Part shown: positions 17,673 through 26,845 of the stretch, piece after piece
How positions within the stretch are numbered: position 1 is the first letter of the stretch
How the letters are laid out: the number at the start of each line of letters is the position of its first letter
Origin: Crocinitomicaceae bacterium
Lineage (GTDB): Bacteria; Bacteroidota; Bacteroidia; Flavobacteriales_D; Crocinitomicaceae
Reading direction: 5' to 3'
DNA: 64,000 nt
NCBI GenBank assembly: GCA_028689775.1
Contig: JAQVCM010000014.1
Span: 34,462-98,461 of the forward strand
Notes under the pieces: generated by a model
Databases searched by the model: none
Told to the model about the DNA's origin: nothing
Seen by the model: the letters and a program-made list of their open reading frames with translations, nothing else
Program-made: the position numbers and the translations under genes

Positions 17673-20600
17673 TCACGGAAGTGGCGTAACGGTTCCGTTT
17701 TCTCTTGGATTTACTTTGATTCCTCCGGCGTTTGGATCTACTGTTGGTGTGCGATCGGGAGTGACAATCCTTGGAGATTTCGTCGGTGCTGGAGCCGGCT
17801 TAATTGGTTCTTTGGGCTTAACAACTGGACCTGGCTTTACGGTTGGTTTTGCCGGTTTGATACTTGGTTTAATTGGGCGAATCAGACAAGAATTCTCAAC
17901 TGTTCCAGCGGCATTGTTTGCCGTAACGAGTACATTGATATTTGAAATACCAACCTGAACTGGAATGCTGAAATTCAACTTACCAGCGACCATTTCGGTC
18001 TGTACATTGCTTACTAGCAACCCATTAACCTTAAAGATTGCTTGCGATGCATTGGTAATATTGGTAATATTTCCTTGGATTGTCGCAAAGCCAACGTTAA
18101 AACTTGCTGGACATCTTGCAGGATTTGTATAGGTAATCACCGGTTTGTCAATCGTTGGTTTGTTTTCGTAAACAATCGTTGTTGTTTTACTATCTGTACC
18201 AACTCCATTCGTTCCAGTCACAACAATGACATTCGAGCCAACATTCAAGCTTGCTGAAAATTTCAAAACGGTTGTCGCAGGATTAAAATCGATGCGATTT
18301 ACGATCACGCCATTTACTTTTACCTCAATTCCACTTTCATCATTTACAAAACGGACATTTGCAACTGCAACATAAATCGCATTTCCTGTAACTTCTGGAT
18401 TGGTACTTGGCGTTACAATTTCAACCACTGGTTTCATCAAATTCAAGTTCAATTCAAGTGTATTGCGATAGCTTACCTTCGTTTGTTTTTGATCTGTTCC
18501 ATCTTGATTCGTTCCTTTTACCTCAATTGTAGTTGAACCCGCTGCGATTGGAATGTTCGCTTGAACGACTGAATTAGCAAAGGTGAAGTTGTTAAAAACA
18601 ACGCCGTTTACTTTAACTTCTACTTGATTTTTAGAAGTAACATTCAAAACCGTCGCTATGAAATTCACTTGATCGGTAGGTGACGCAAATGGACTCGAAC
18701 TCGGACTTACAATCGAAACAATCGGTGGTTTTGGAGTTTGTACAGTCGCTTGACGATAAATGACCGTCGTTTGTTTTTGATCCGTTCCATCTTGATTGGT
18801 ACCTCTCACTTCAATTTCCGTAAAACCAGTTGCGCTGGTCAACGGAATGTTCATGCTTAAGGTATTATTGATAAACAAGAAATTGGTATTCACTTGTCCG
18901 TTAATCTTCAATTCTACCTGACTTCTCGAACTCACGTGCTGAACGTTTGCAACAAACATCACTTGTGCTTCCGTTGAATTATAAGGATTCACATTTGGCG
19001 AAGTAATTGTTACCACCGGCGGATTTGGCATGTATGCAATCGGCTTGCGGTAATTGATAATCGTTTGCTTTTGATCCGTTCCATCGGAATTCGTTCCTTT
19101 TACATCTATCACAGTTGCTCCTGGTGCCAAAGATACTAGCAGGTTTACGGTTGAATTGATGAATGTAAAATTCGTGGTCACTTGACCGTTTACCTTTACT
19201 TCAACTTGATTTTTAGCACTTACATTGAAAACCGTTGCAAGTACATTTACCTGTCCTTCAGCCGTACTGTACGGATTTACATTTGGCGAAGTAATCGTTA
19301 CTACAGGTGGATTTTTAGCTGTTCGTTCATAGACCACAATCATCGTCGCTTGCGCAGATCCTGCTGTGTTTGTTCCTGTAATTTCAAATACATTTTGACC
19401 AAAATTCAACGAAACTGTACTTCTGAAATCTTGTGTTGCAGGATTGAAGGTGAAGTTTGTATTGATTTGTCCATTTTGTTTGAAGGTAACATTCTGAATG
19501 TTGGAAACGTGATTTACTTTTGCCTCCAAAATGACAGTCGGCACATTTGAATTATAGGGACTACTGCTTGGATTCACATAATAAACAGTCGGCGGAGTTT
19601 GAGGTGTTGACGGTGGATTTTGAACCGTTGGCTTGCGATAAATAATAGTCGTTTGCTTCTGATCTGAACCATCTTGATTTGTTCCTTTGATATCAACAAT
19701 CGTTGTTCCACTCGCCAATTGAAGATTTAAACTCACGTTTGTATTGATGAATGTAAAATTCGTCGTTACTTGTCCATTGACTTTAACCTCTACTTGATTT
19801 TTAGAACTCACGTTTAAAACCGTTGCCAAGATGTTCAAATTATCTTGCGACGCAGTGTACGGATGGGCAGACGGACTTGTAATCGTTACAACCGGTGGCT
19901 TGATTGCTTCTCTCGAGAAAATAATAATCGTCGTCGCTTGCGCAGTTCCATCTTGGTTTGTTCCAATGATTTCAAATACATTTTGTCCGCTTGCCAAATT
20001 CACATTACTTCTAAAATCTTTGCTTGAAGCGTTGTATGTGAAATTATAATTTACTTGACCATTTTGTTTAAACGTAATGTTCTGCTTGTTTACCACATGG
20101 AAAACCTTCGCATCTAAAACCGTTGTTGGCGCAGCATTGTATGATGGACTATATCCTGGATTTGTAAAATAAACGATTGGCGGTTGATTTTGATTCTGAA
20201 CTGGCGGCGGTGGCGTACTTTCACGACTATAAATAAGAATCGTTGTTTTAGAATCTACACCCACATCATTGGTTCCTGTCAGTTGTACCACATTGGTTCC
20301 ATAATTCAAATTCAAGCTTGCTTTTACTTTTTTATTCGTCGTATTGAATGTGAAATTATTAATCACACTTCCATTTAGTTCCAGTCGAACTTGATTTTTC
20401 AAATCCACGTTCAAAACCGTTCCTTCCAATTGGAAAACATCACTATAAACGGTTCTTGGAGAGGTAGACGGATTCTGGAAACTAACTACTGGCGGAACTG
20501 GATCTGGTTTTCTGTAAATCAAATTCGTCACGGCTCTATCCGAACCGTAAACATTTCGTCCAGTAACTTCAAAGTTATTCACACCTTCAATCAAGTCAAC

Positions 20601-21653
20601 TTGCGCGGATATATTTCCGCTGGATGCATTGAACGCAAATGCTTTAATTTCTTTTCCGTTGTGCATAAAAGTGATATCCTCTTTTCTGTCTACATTCTTA
20701 ACTTCAGCCTTTACATTGTATAATTTAAAGGTAGTTGTTGTTCCAGGTTGACTTGGATCCGTAAAACGAACTGTTGGTGGTTGCATTTCGTTGTTGCGGT
20801 CTATGTTGTTATTTGTATGCGTTGTAGTGCGATCATTTTTTCTTGATTTGATGTGAAACTGAAGGTAAATGCTGGTATAATGATACCAATCATTTTTGAT
20901 GAAACTTCCTTGATCTTTTACACCATCAAAGTAATCCAAACCTGTAAAAGTTGTCTTGTGCTCAATTCCAGCCGTAAAACGTGGTGCAATTTGACGTCCA
21001 ATTCCGAAACCAATACTTGGTAAAACTTCCACATTCATTTTGCCCTTTGTAGAACCATCTAAAATCGTTTCGTCGGTTCCATCTAGCATCGCCCTATATT
21101 CCTTTTTGGACAATTTCTCTTCCCAAGAAGCAAAATCGTACATTTTTGTCTCATTTCCAGTCGTTTGCAAGTAATTTCCCTCAGCACGAAACCACGTATA
21201 TCCAATGCCTCCAAAGACATAAATATCATTTCCTGTTCGTTCTTTGATCGAATTCAAATGCAAAACCAATTCAAGTGATAATCGGGTAGCAGTAGTTCCA
21301 AAATTTCGAAAAGCAAAACCTAAACTATCTTTGTAATTCGTTAGACCAGAACTCAATGCTTCATTCGAAATGGTAAAATCAGTACGTTTTGTATCGACTC
21401 CCTGCCAATCTCCGTGTAAGAATCTACCACGAATATCAAAGCTTAATTTCTTACCATAATTATAGTTAAAGGATCTTCCGAGCGTCAAGCCAAGTCCAAA
21501 ACCAGTTTTACTTTGCACGTCCGTTGTGTGCCAAGTTCCACCAGCATTTAATCCCCAAAACCACTTTGAATTGTTGTCATAATCAAGGATTTGACTGTTC
21601 AAATTGGTTGAAAGAAAAAGAATACCGATTAAAAGTGTAATAATTCTTCTCAT
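17673..21653 (-). CDS. Large envelope protein: beta-barrel-like N-terminus plus ~10 tandem beta domains
   Basis: 1326 residues. A signal peptide (LLIGILFLSTNLNS) leads into a ~270-residue domain rich in Gly/aromatic strands (WFWGLNAGGTWHTTD, GLGLTLGRSFNYNYG, HYTSIYLQFHIKSR) that looks like an outer-membrane beta-barrel. From ~290 to ~1245 there are about ten repeats of ~95 residues, each starting PPVVTITSPxxxPY-like and containing VEVKVNGQVxxNFTF and a closing GTNQDGTDQKQTxxxYR. This layout resembles glucodextranase-B/Big-like beta-sandwich domains. A Pro/Lys-rich tail (KPAKPTVKPGPVVKP) ends it. No OmpA peptidoglycan-binding or T9SS tail was seen. A surface or periplasm-spanning structural role is inferred. 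Confidence 0.75.
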   Translation of the reverse strand: MRRIITLLIGILFLSTNLNSQILDYDNNSKWFWGLNAGGTWHTTDVQSKTGFGLGLTLGRSFNYNYGKKLSFDIRGRFLHGDWQGVDTKRTDFTISNEALSSGLTNYKDSLGFAFRNFGTTATRLSLELVLHLNSIKERTGNDIYVFGGIGYTWFRAEGNYLQTTGNETKMYDFASWEEKLSKKEYRAMLDGTDETILDGSTKGKMNVEVLPSIGFGIGRQIAPRFTAGIEHKTTFTGLDYFDGVKDQGSFIKNDWYHYTSIYLQFHIKSRKNDRTTTHTNNNIDRNNEMQPPTVRFTDPSQPGTTTTFKLYNVKAEVKNVDRKEDITFMHNGKEIKAFAFNASSGNISAQVDLIEGVNNFEVTGRNVYGSDRAVTNLIYRKPDPVPPVVSFQNPSTSPRTVYSDVFQLEGTVLNVDLKNQVRLELNGSVINNFTFNTTNKKVKASLNLNYGTNVVQLTGTNDVGVDSKTTILIYSRESTPPPPVQNQNQPPIVYFTNPGYSPSYNAAPTTVLDAKVFHVVNKQNITFKQNGQVNYNFTYNASSKDFRSNVNLASGQNVFEIIGTNQDGTAQATTIIIFSREAIKPPVVTITSPSAHPYTASQDNLNILATVLNVSSKNQVEVKVNGQVTTNFTFINTNVSLNLQLASGTTIVDIKGTNQDGSDQKQTTIIYRKPTVQNPPSTPQTPPTVYYVNPSSSPYNSNVPTVILEAKVNHVSNIQNVTFKQNGQINTNFTFNPATQDFRSTVSLNFGQNVFEITGTNTAGSAQATMIVVYERTAKNPPVVTITSPNVNPYSTAEGQVNVLATVFNVSAKNQVEVKVNGQVTTNFTFINSTVNLLVSLAPGATVIDVKGTNSDGTDQKQTIINYRKPIAYMPNPPVVTITSPNVNPYNSTEAQVMFVANVQHVSSRSQVELKINGQVNTNFLFINNTLSMNIPLTSATGFTEIEVRGTNQDGTDQKQTTVIYRQATVQTPKPPIVSIVSPSSSPFASPTDQVNFIATVLNVTSKNQVEVKVNGVVFNNFTFANSVVQANIPIAAGSTTIEVKGTNQDGTDQKQTKVSYRNTLELNLNLMKPVVEIVTPSTNPEVTGNAIYVAVANVRFVNDESGIEVKVNGVIVNRIDFNPATTVLKFSASLNVGSNVIVVTGTNGVGTDSKTTTIVYENKPTIDKPVITYTNPARCPASFNVGFATIQGNITNITNASQAIFKVNGLLVSNVQTEMVAGKLNFSIPVQVGISNINVLVTANNAAGTVENSCLIRPIKPSIKPAKPTVKPGPVVKPKEPIKPAPAPTKSPRIVTPDRTPTVDPNAGGIKVNPRENGTVTPLP

Positions 21654-21700
21654 AATGTCGTTATTTATAGATTAGGAAATTTCCATTGAAAATAATGTGC

Positions 21701-21708
21701 CAAAATTA
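21701..21708 (-). promoter_or_regulatory. -7 box (TAATTTTG) for the large repeat protein
   Basis: Minus-strand TAATTTTG followed by GC, 48 nt upstream of the ATG at 21653. Matches TAnnTTTG. Confidence 0.4.
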
Positions 21709-21772
21709 CGAATCTTTTATTTGATGCATATAAATTCCTCAATCAGATGCAGATAAATCCTCATAAAAAGAG

Positions 21773-21780
21773 TAGTTTTG
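21773..21780 (+). promoter_or_regulatory. -7 box (TAGTTTTG) for the T9SS substrate gene
   Basis: TAGTTTTG lies 23 nt upstream of ATG 21803 and matches TAnnTTTG. It is divergent from the box at 21701-21708. Confidence 0.45.
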
Positions 21781-21802
21781 TTGAAAAGTTAAGCCTTACA
21801 GG

Positions 21803-23098
21803 ATGAGTCCTTTCAAAAAAGTTAATCTTTTATTAATTCTTTTAACAGCCTTTCAAAACCTGGTTTTTGGACAAGCTGCTTACAACAATTGTGACCAAGC
21901 ATTAGCGCTGTGTCCACAAAAGACAGAATTTATTTCCAACATTGGAGCAGATAAAAGTTTATGCAATTTTTGCGAAGATGACTTTACCGCTTGTTTCACA
22001 CCCAACAATACGATTTGGATGACATTTGAAACCAACGCAACTGGTGGAGACGTCAATGTAACCTTTAGTAACCTTCAATTTCAAGTCAATCCAAATCAAG
22101 GAAATCAAATTCAAGCAACTGTTTTTGAGGCGCTTGCACCTTGCGATGGAACAACTTATACGGCTGTAGGAACTTGCGTTACCACTGCCACCAACTTTTT
22201 CAACGTCAGTGCTCTCGGATTAAATGCAAACACGACGTATTACGTGGTGGTTAACGGTGCGAAAAACGGAGGTGCGACCATTGCTGCAGAAGTTTCGATG
22301 AATGTTGACATCAGTGGTAGCGGAATCGATCGCTTGGTTCCTTTCGTCAGCGTCGGCGTTTTTAACGACACCTTATGTCAAGGTGAAACCTATACATTTT
22401 ACACGCTACTTACCAACTGTTCTGGCGCTTCCTCCTTCAATTGGTACATCAATGGCGATTTGGTTGCCGTATCCGATTCCACTTATTTTGAAACATCAGC
22501 CATCCAAAATGGCGACATCGTAACAGTTTCTAATTCTTGTTTTGGTCAATGTCCGGTTGAAGTAAGCGCGAGCACAATGCCACTTGTTGTGACTTCTGTC
22601 CAAGTCAACGCAGGCATCGATACCACCATCAAACAAGGAGAGTCCGTTCAATTGAATGGAACGACCAACGGAACCAGCTATTCTTGGTCGCCCGCATTTT
22701 CACTCAGTTCGCCCAGCATTCAAAATCCAATTGCCGTTCCGGATGTTACCACAACCTATACTTTGACGGCGACTTTAGACGGTTGTTCCAACTCCGATGC
22801 AATGACTGTTTTCGTGGACGAAACCTTGGAGATCACCAACACTTTCACTCCAAATGGAGATGGATACAACGATACTTGGAAAATTCCAGCATTGGATAAA
22901 TACCCAAACTGCTTGGTTCAAATCTTTGATCGTTGGGGACAAATGTTGTATCAAACAACAGGTTACGGTGACAAAAAAGCGTGGGACGGAACCTCCAAAG
23001 GAAAACCAATGGAAGCAAGTGTTTATTTTTATGTCATTGAAGTTCGAAACTCAGATTTCCCAAAACCGATTCGCGGATCAATAACCTTGGTCCGATGA
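21803..23098 (+). CDS. T9SS type-B substrate with gliding-motility-associated C-terminal domain
   Basis: 431 residues. A signal peptide (LLILLTAFQNLVFG) is followed by a Cys-rich beta region (CDQALALCPQK, CNFCEDDFTACF) and a Pro/Thr/Ser-rich Ig/PKD-like part (VQVNAGIDTTIKQGESVQLNG, YSWSPAFSLSSPSIQNP). The last ~90 residues are the CHU_C/type-B sorting domain: TNTFTPNGDGYNDTWKIP, VQIFDRWGQMLYQT, WDGTSKGKPMEASVYFYVIE. Such proteins are exported by Sec, then by the type IX system to the cell surface. Its stop overlaps the start of the PorP/SprF gene by 4 bp, a common arrangement in which the SprF-like protein serves secretion of its partner. Confidence 0.9.
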   Translation: MSPFKKVNLLLILLTAFQNLVFGQAAYNNCDQALALCPQKTEFISNIGADKSLCNFCEDDFTACFTPNNTIWMTFETNATGGDVNVTFSNLQFQVNPNQGNQIQATVFEALAPCDGTTYTAVGTCVTTATNFFNVSALGLNANTTYYVVVNGAKNGGATIAAEVSMNVDISGSGIDRLVPFVSVGVFNDTLCQGETYTFYTLLTNCSGASSFNWYINGDLVAVSDSTYFETSAIQNGDIVTVSNSCFGQCPVEVSASTMPLVVTSVQVNAGIDTTIKQGESVQLNGTTNGTSYSWSPAFSLSSPSIQNPIAVPDVTTTYTLTATLDGCSNSDAMTVFVDETLEITNTFTPNGDGYNDTWKIPALDKYPNCLVQIFDRWGQMLYQTTGYGDKKAWDGTSKGKPMEASVYFYVIEVRNSDFPKPIRGSITLVR

Positions 23099-24021
23099 TG
23101 AAATTAGGTTTTTTACTTTTCTTCTCCTTATTTTCTCTTTCTGTTTCTGGACAGCAATTGCCTCAACATTCGCAATGGTTTTGGAATCAACTGAACTTAA
23201 ATCCAGCACATTCGGGTATCAAACCGTGTGTGGAAGCAAAAACGCAAGTCAGAGCGCAATATCTAGGACTTGAAGGCGCTCCAAATTCAGGAAACTTTAG
23301 TATTTCACTCCCAATTCCAACAACTAGAAAACGTTTCCTAGGAACCAGACAAGGTGTAGGAATGATTTTTGAACGTGATCAAATCGGACCATTTTCAGGA
23401 AATCGATTCAATTTCAGCTATGCGGTTCACATGAACTTTACTCAAAACACCAGACTTTCCATTGGAATTGGAGCTGGAATCAAACAATGGTCATTCAACA
23501 AACAAAAAAGCACTACCTTGACTTACGATCCGTTGGTTCAAGAAAATGCGACTGCTTTAACTCCCGATGCCAACATTGGTTTATGGTGGAATGGAGAGAA
23601 CTATTATTTAGGACTTGCATTCAACGAGTTGACTCGAAATCGATGGAACAACATTTCAGATGATTCTCGTTTTAAAATACATTACTCGTTGAGCGGCGCT
23701 TACCGTTGGATTGCGAGAGATGGAATAACTTTAATTCCTTCCATGATGTTGCGTTTCCCTCCAAAAAGTAAAATTTCTGCTGACCTCAGTTTGTTGGTTG
23801 ATTTTAAAAATCAAGTTGGAATTGGACTCGGCATTCGAAATACAGATGCAATCATGGCATATCTGAATGTTAAAATCAAAGAGCAATTTCAAATCGGTTA
23901 TTCCTTTGATTATGTCATTTCACCAATTGGTGGAAATCAGTTTTTTAGCCACGAAATTTCAGTGACTTTAAATGGCTGTAAAGTTTACAGTCCAACAGCG
24001 ACAGGTTGTCCCCTATTTTAA
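23095..24021 (+). CDS. PorP/SprF family type IX secretion outer-membrane protein
   Basis: 308 residues. A signal peptide (LLFFSLFSLSVSGQ) then QLPQHSQWFWNQLNLNPAHSG, the PorP/SprF hallmark (Q-hydrophobic-NPAxAG). The rest alternates beta strands typical of the family barrel: GVGMIFERDQIGPFSGN, YAVHMNFTQNTRLSIGIGAG, PDANIGLWWNGENYYLGLAF. SprF of Flavobacterium is needed for surface delivery of SprB; paralogues act with their own type-B partner. The ATGATGA overlap with the upstream substrate indicates coupled translation. Confidence 0.92.
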   Translation: MMKLGFLLFFSLFSLSVSGQQLPQHSQWFWNQLNLNPAHSGIKPCVEAKTQVRAQYLGLEGAPNSGNFSISLPIPTTRKRFLGTRQGVGMIFERDQIGPFSGNRFNFSYAVHMNFTQNTRLSIGIGAGIKQWSFNKQKSTTLTYDPLVQENATALTPDANIGLWWNGENYYLGLAFNELTRNRWNNISDDSRFKIHYSLSGAYRWIARDGITLIPSMMLRFPPKSKISADLSLLVDFKNQVGIGLGIRNTDAIMAYLNVKIKEQFQIGYSFDYVISPIGGNQFFSHEISVTLNGCKVYSPTATGCPLF

Positions 24022-24134
24022 TTTGAGATGAGAATTTGATGTCGGAATGACGAAATTCAGATTTTAATGGTGTTCTTTAAAAATGGTAGAGACAACTTTA
24101 ATCGCGCCTCTACCAGCTAAAATTTTTCAATTTC

Positions 24135-25223
24135 TTAGAAAAAATCACCGCTATTCTCCATCATTGGAGCAAAATATTTTTTCAAATTTTGTTCATCATT
24201 TTTATTCAAGATCATCAGCATGTTGTCTGATTCTACGATGATGTGATTGTCCAAACCTTCAATCAAAGCCAATTTGTTATCTGGTAAATTGACGATGCAA
24301 TTGCTGGAATTTATCATGTATACGTTTTTCCCAATGACTGCATTGTTGTTGTAATCTTTCTCCAAATGCGTGTACAAACTTCCCCAAGTTCCCAAATCAG
24401 ACCAATCAAAATTTGCAAGGACGACATCTACATTCTTCGCATTTTCCATCACTGCAAAATCGATGGAGATGTCTTCGCATTTTTCAAAACTGGAATTGAC
24501 AGCTGCCTGTTCATTTTCTGAATTAAAAGGAATTACTTCTTTCGAAAAAAGTTGGTATAAATCTGGCTTAAATTTTTCCAAGGCTGTTAAAATCGTGGTG
24601 GTTGTCCACACAAAAATTCCAGAATTCCAGTAATAATTTCCGGACTTCAAAAACAACTCAGCAACTTCGCGGTCTGGCTTCTCTGTAAAATGTCTTACTT
24701 CCCGAACTTGTCCGCCAATGATGTCTCCTTTCTCGCCAAATTCAATGTATCCGTAACCCGTATCAGCCCGTGTTGGTTTGATTCCTAGAGTCACCAAACG
24801 ATCACTTTTATTTGCTGCATCGATGGCAATTTCCAAAATCTCTACAAATTTATCTTCCTTCATAATCAAATGGTCCGAAGGTGCCACAATCAAGGTCGCT
24901 TTTGGATTGATGGAATTAATTTTCGAAGCTGCATACGCAATACAAGGAGCCGTATTTTTGCGCTCTGGCTCAGTTAATATCTGACTTTCAGAGATTTGAG
25001 GAAGTTGTTCTTTTACTAAATCAACATAATCTTTGTTGGTCAAAATGTAAATATGCGTTGTTGGCGCTAATAAACTCATGCGCTCAAAAGTCATTTGCAA
25101 CAACGATTTCCCAATTCCCAAGACATCTAAAAACTGCTTTGGTTTTTTTGGAGTCGACATCGGCCAAAAGCGGCTTCCAATTCCGCCAGCCATGATTACA
25201 CAATAATTATTTTCTTGTATCAT
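24135..25223 (-). CDS. manC: Mannose-1-phosphate guanylyltransferase
   Basis: 362 residues. MAGGIGSRFWPMSTPKKPKQF (residues 11-31) is the GDP-mannose pyrophosphorylase signature with the GTP-binding loop; LTEPERKNTAPCIAYAA, VAPSDHLI, FTEKPD and YYWNSGIFVW follow in the expected order. It makes GDP-mannose from GTP and mannose-1-phosphate, feeding glycan and GDP-fucose synthesis. No fused phosphomannose isomerase domain is present. Its start abuts the stop of the SprT-like gene. The link with the polysaccharide island ~12 kb away is metabolic, not operonic. Confidence 0.93.
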   Translation of the reverse strand: MIQENNYCVIMAGGIGSRFWPMSTPKKPKQFLDVLGIGKSLLQMTFERMSLLAPTTHIYILTNKDYVDLVKEQLPQISESQILTEPERKNTAPCIAYAASKINSINPKATLIVAPSDHLIMKEDKFVEILEIAIDAANKSDRLVTLGIKPTRADTGYGYIEFGEKGDIIGGQVREVRHFTEKPDREVAELFLKSGNYYWNSGIFVWTTTTILTALEKFKPDLYQLFSKEVIPFNSENEQAAVNSSFEKCEDISIDFAVMENAKNVDVVLANFDWSDLGTWGSLYTHLEKDYNNNAVIGKNVYMINSSNCIVNLPDNKLALIEGLDNHIIVESDNMLMILNKNDEQNLKKYFAPMMENSGDFF

Positions 25224-25859
25224 TTATTCGTTTTTTAATGGAATTACTTCCGATAATGCGTGTACCAGGTATTTTTTAGAATTGCTCATGTCTTCACAAA
25301 CATACCTTCTTCTTCTCAAATCTCCTTTCAAGAATTGTTTTCCTTGCAAAGCAAATGTACTGTTTTTAGGTAAACTTTCCAGTAAAACCATTCCCGTATC
25401 TTGTTCATCATACCGTTTTAAAACGCGAGACAATTGAATATCAGAGCAGGAAGAAGCTTTGGTATTGGTCAACGAATTAACCAATGCGTTCTGAATATCA
25501 ACCGGAAGTAAACCCGTATCAATGGCCGGAACAAGTAACTTTCTAAAAGTCCGTTTCCACTCTTCACCGTGTGGTTTCACAGTCGAACCATATTCATTAA
25601 ACGTTTGCAAATGAGCAAATTCGTGCAAAGTTGTGATCAAAAAAGAATATTTATTCAAATCTCCATTGACCGTAATTTGGTGTTTATCTCCGTTAAAAGA
25701 AGCTCTAAAATCTCCTAACTTGGTACTTCTAGGCGGAACAATTTTGAACTTAACTGGAGTAGAAAACAATAAATCAGCAACCATTTCTTCGAATCCAGTC
25801 GGCAGAAATGCAGTCAAACTTGCGGTCGTCTTTTGTTTTTTAATTTCTCTCGAGGTCAT
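25224..25859 (-). CDS. SprT-like metalloprotease-fold protein
   Basis: 211 residues. The zinc site is LITTLHEFAHLQTF (HExxH), followed by HGEEWKRTFRKLL, the family's third ligand region. SprT-like proteins are metallopeptidase-fold proteins; SPRTN relatives cleave DNA-protein crosslinks, while bacterial function is less defined. The C-terminal region (KGDLRRRRYVCEDMSNSKKYLV) is basic with a single Cys, not the usual 4-Cys zinc ribbon. Directly upstream of manC, adjacent stop/start. Confidence 0.85.
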   Translation of the reverse strand: MTSREIKKQKTTASLTAFLPTGFEEMVADLLFSTPVKFKIVPPRSTKLGDFRASFNGDKHQITVNGDLNKYSFLITTLHEFAHLQTFNEYGSTVKPHGEEWKRTFRKLLVPAIDTGLLPVDIQNALVNSLTNTKASSCSDIQLSRVLKRYDEQDTGMVLLESLPKNSTFALQGKQFLKGDLRRRRYVCEDMSNSKKYLVHALSEVIPLKNE

Positions 25860-26098
25860 TTCGTTTCAAATGGATGCTTTATTTAAATTTTAGGTGCTAA
25901 ATCAATAAAAATGAACCTTTCAATTAAAAATTCATTTCAGTTTAACTGACTTTTAAAGGTCGTTTAAACTGAATTTAAATTCTTTTCGGTATCCCAAAAT
26001 ATTTTAAACCCAAATTTAGTTAAGAAAAATGACGATATTCAAGAAAACTGTATTTTTATTAGCCTTGAAAAGGAAATTATAGCTTAATTTAGCGGTCA

Positions 26099-26845
26099 GT
26101 GAAAAAAATACTAGAAAACATAGGAAAATACTGCTTCATGCTTTGGGTTATATTCTCCAAACCAGAGAAGTTTAGCATATTTCGCAAGCGAACATTTCAG
26201 GAAATGCAAGCCATCGGTGTGAACTCCTTGCCGATTGTGGCATTGATGTCCGTTTTTATTGGTGGTGTAATTGCGTTGCAAACGGCATCCAACATGGACA
26301 ATCCGATTCTTCCTGATTATACCATCGGATATATTACCCGATCGAGCACGATTTTGGAACTTTCTCCAACGATTATCTCCTTAATTTTAGCAGGGAAAGT
26401 TGGTTCAAACGTTGCTTCTGAAATTGGAACCATGCGCATCACCGAACAAATTGATGCCTTGGAAATCATGGGTGTCAACTCGTTGACTTTTTTGGTTTTA
26501 CCGAAAATCATTGCTGCCATCATCTTCTTTCCAATTCTGATTACTTTTTCGATGACATTGGCCATTTTAGGAGGATGGATTTCTCTTTTACTTGCTGATT
26601 TATCAAACACTGAAACCTATGTGCTCGGAATTCGCTATTTCTTTAAAGTCGGTGACATTGTGTATGCATTGACCAAAACAGTTGTTTTCGGTTTTTTAAT
26701 TGTTTCTATCTCTTCTTTTTACGGATATTACGCCAAAGGCGGATCGCTTGATGTTGGTCGCTCTTCTACGCAAGCAATTGTAAGCAGTAGTGTTGCCATC
26801 TTAATTGCAAACTTTTTACTCACTCAAATGATTTTATTAGCATGA
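26099..26845 (+). CDS. mlaE: MlaE-family phospholipid ABC transporter permease
   Basis: 248 residues with five or six membrane segments. It begins at a GTG (26099) since no ATG lies before the conserved N-terminus; next in-frame ATGs would cut the first helix. FSIFRKRTFQEMQAIGVNSLPIVAL, LELSPTIISLILAGKVGSNVASEIGTMRITEQIDALEIMGVN and the C-terminal helices match MlaE/YrbE. It moves phospholipid between inner and outer membranes with MlaF. Its stop overlaps the MlaF start by 4 bp. No MlaD or MlaC gene is adjacent. Confidence 0.92.
   Translation: MKKILENIGKYCFMLWVIFSKPEKFSIFRKRTFQEMQAIGVNSLPIVALMSVFIGGVIALQTASNMDNPILPDYTIGYITRSSTILELSPTIISLILAGKVGSNVASEIGTMRITEQIDALEIMGVNSLTFLVLPKIIAAIIFFPILITFSMTLAILGGWISLLLADLSNTETYVLGIRYFFKVGDIVYALTKTVVFGFLIVSISSFYGYYAKGGSLDVGRSSTQAIVSSSVAILIANFLLTQMILLA

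Noticed and set aside
19182..20723. Long plus-strand frames antisense to the 1326-residue protein
   Set aside because: They come from the repeated codon pattern of the real gene and repeat with its period.
24084..24116. GGTAGAG...CTCTACC hairpin between convergent genes
   Set aside because: 7-8 bp stem with a 15-nt loop and no clear T-run; may end transcripts but is too weak to list.
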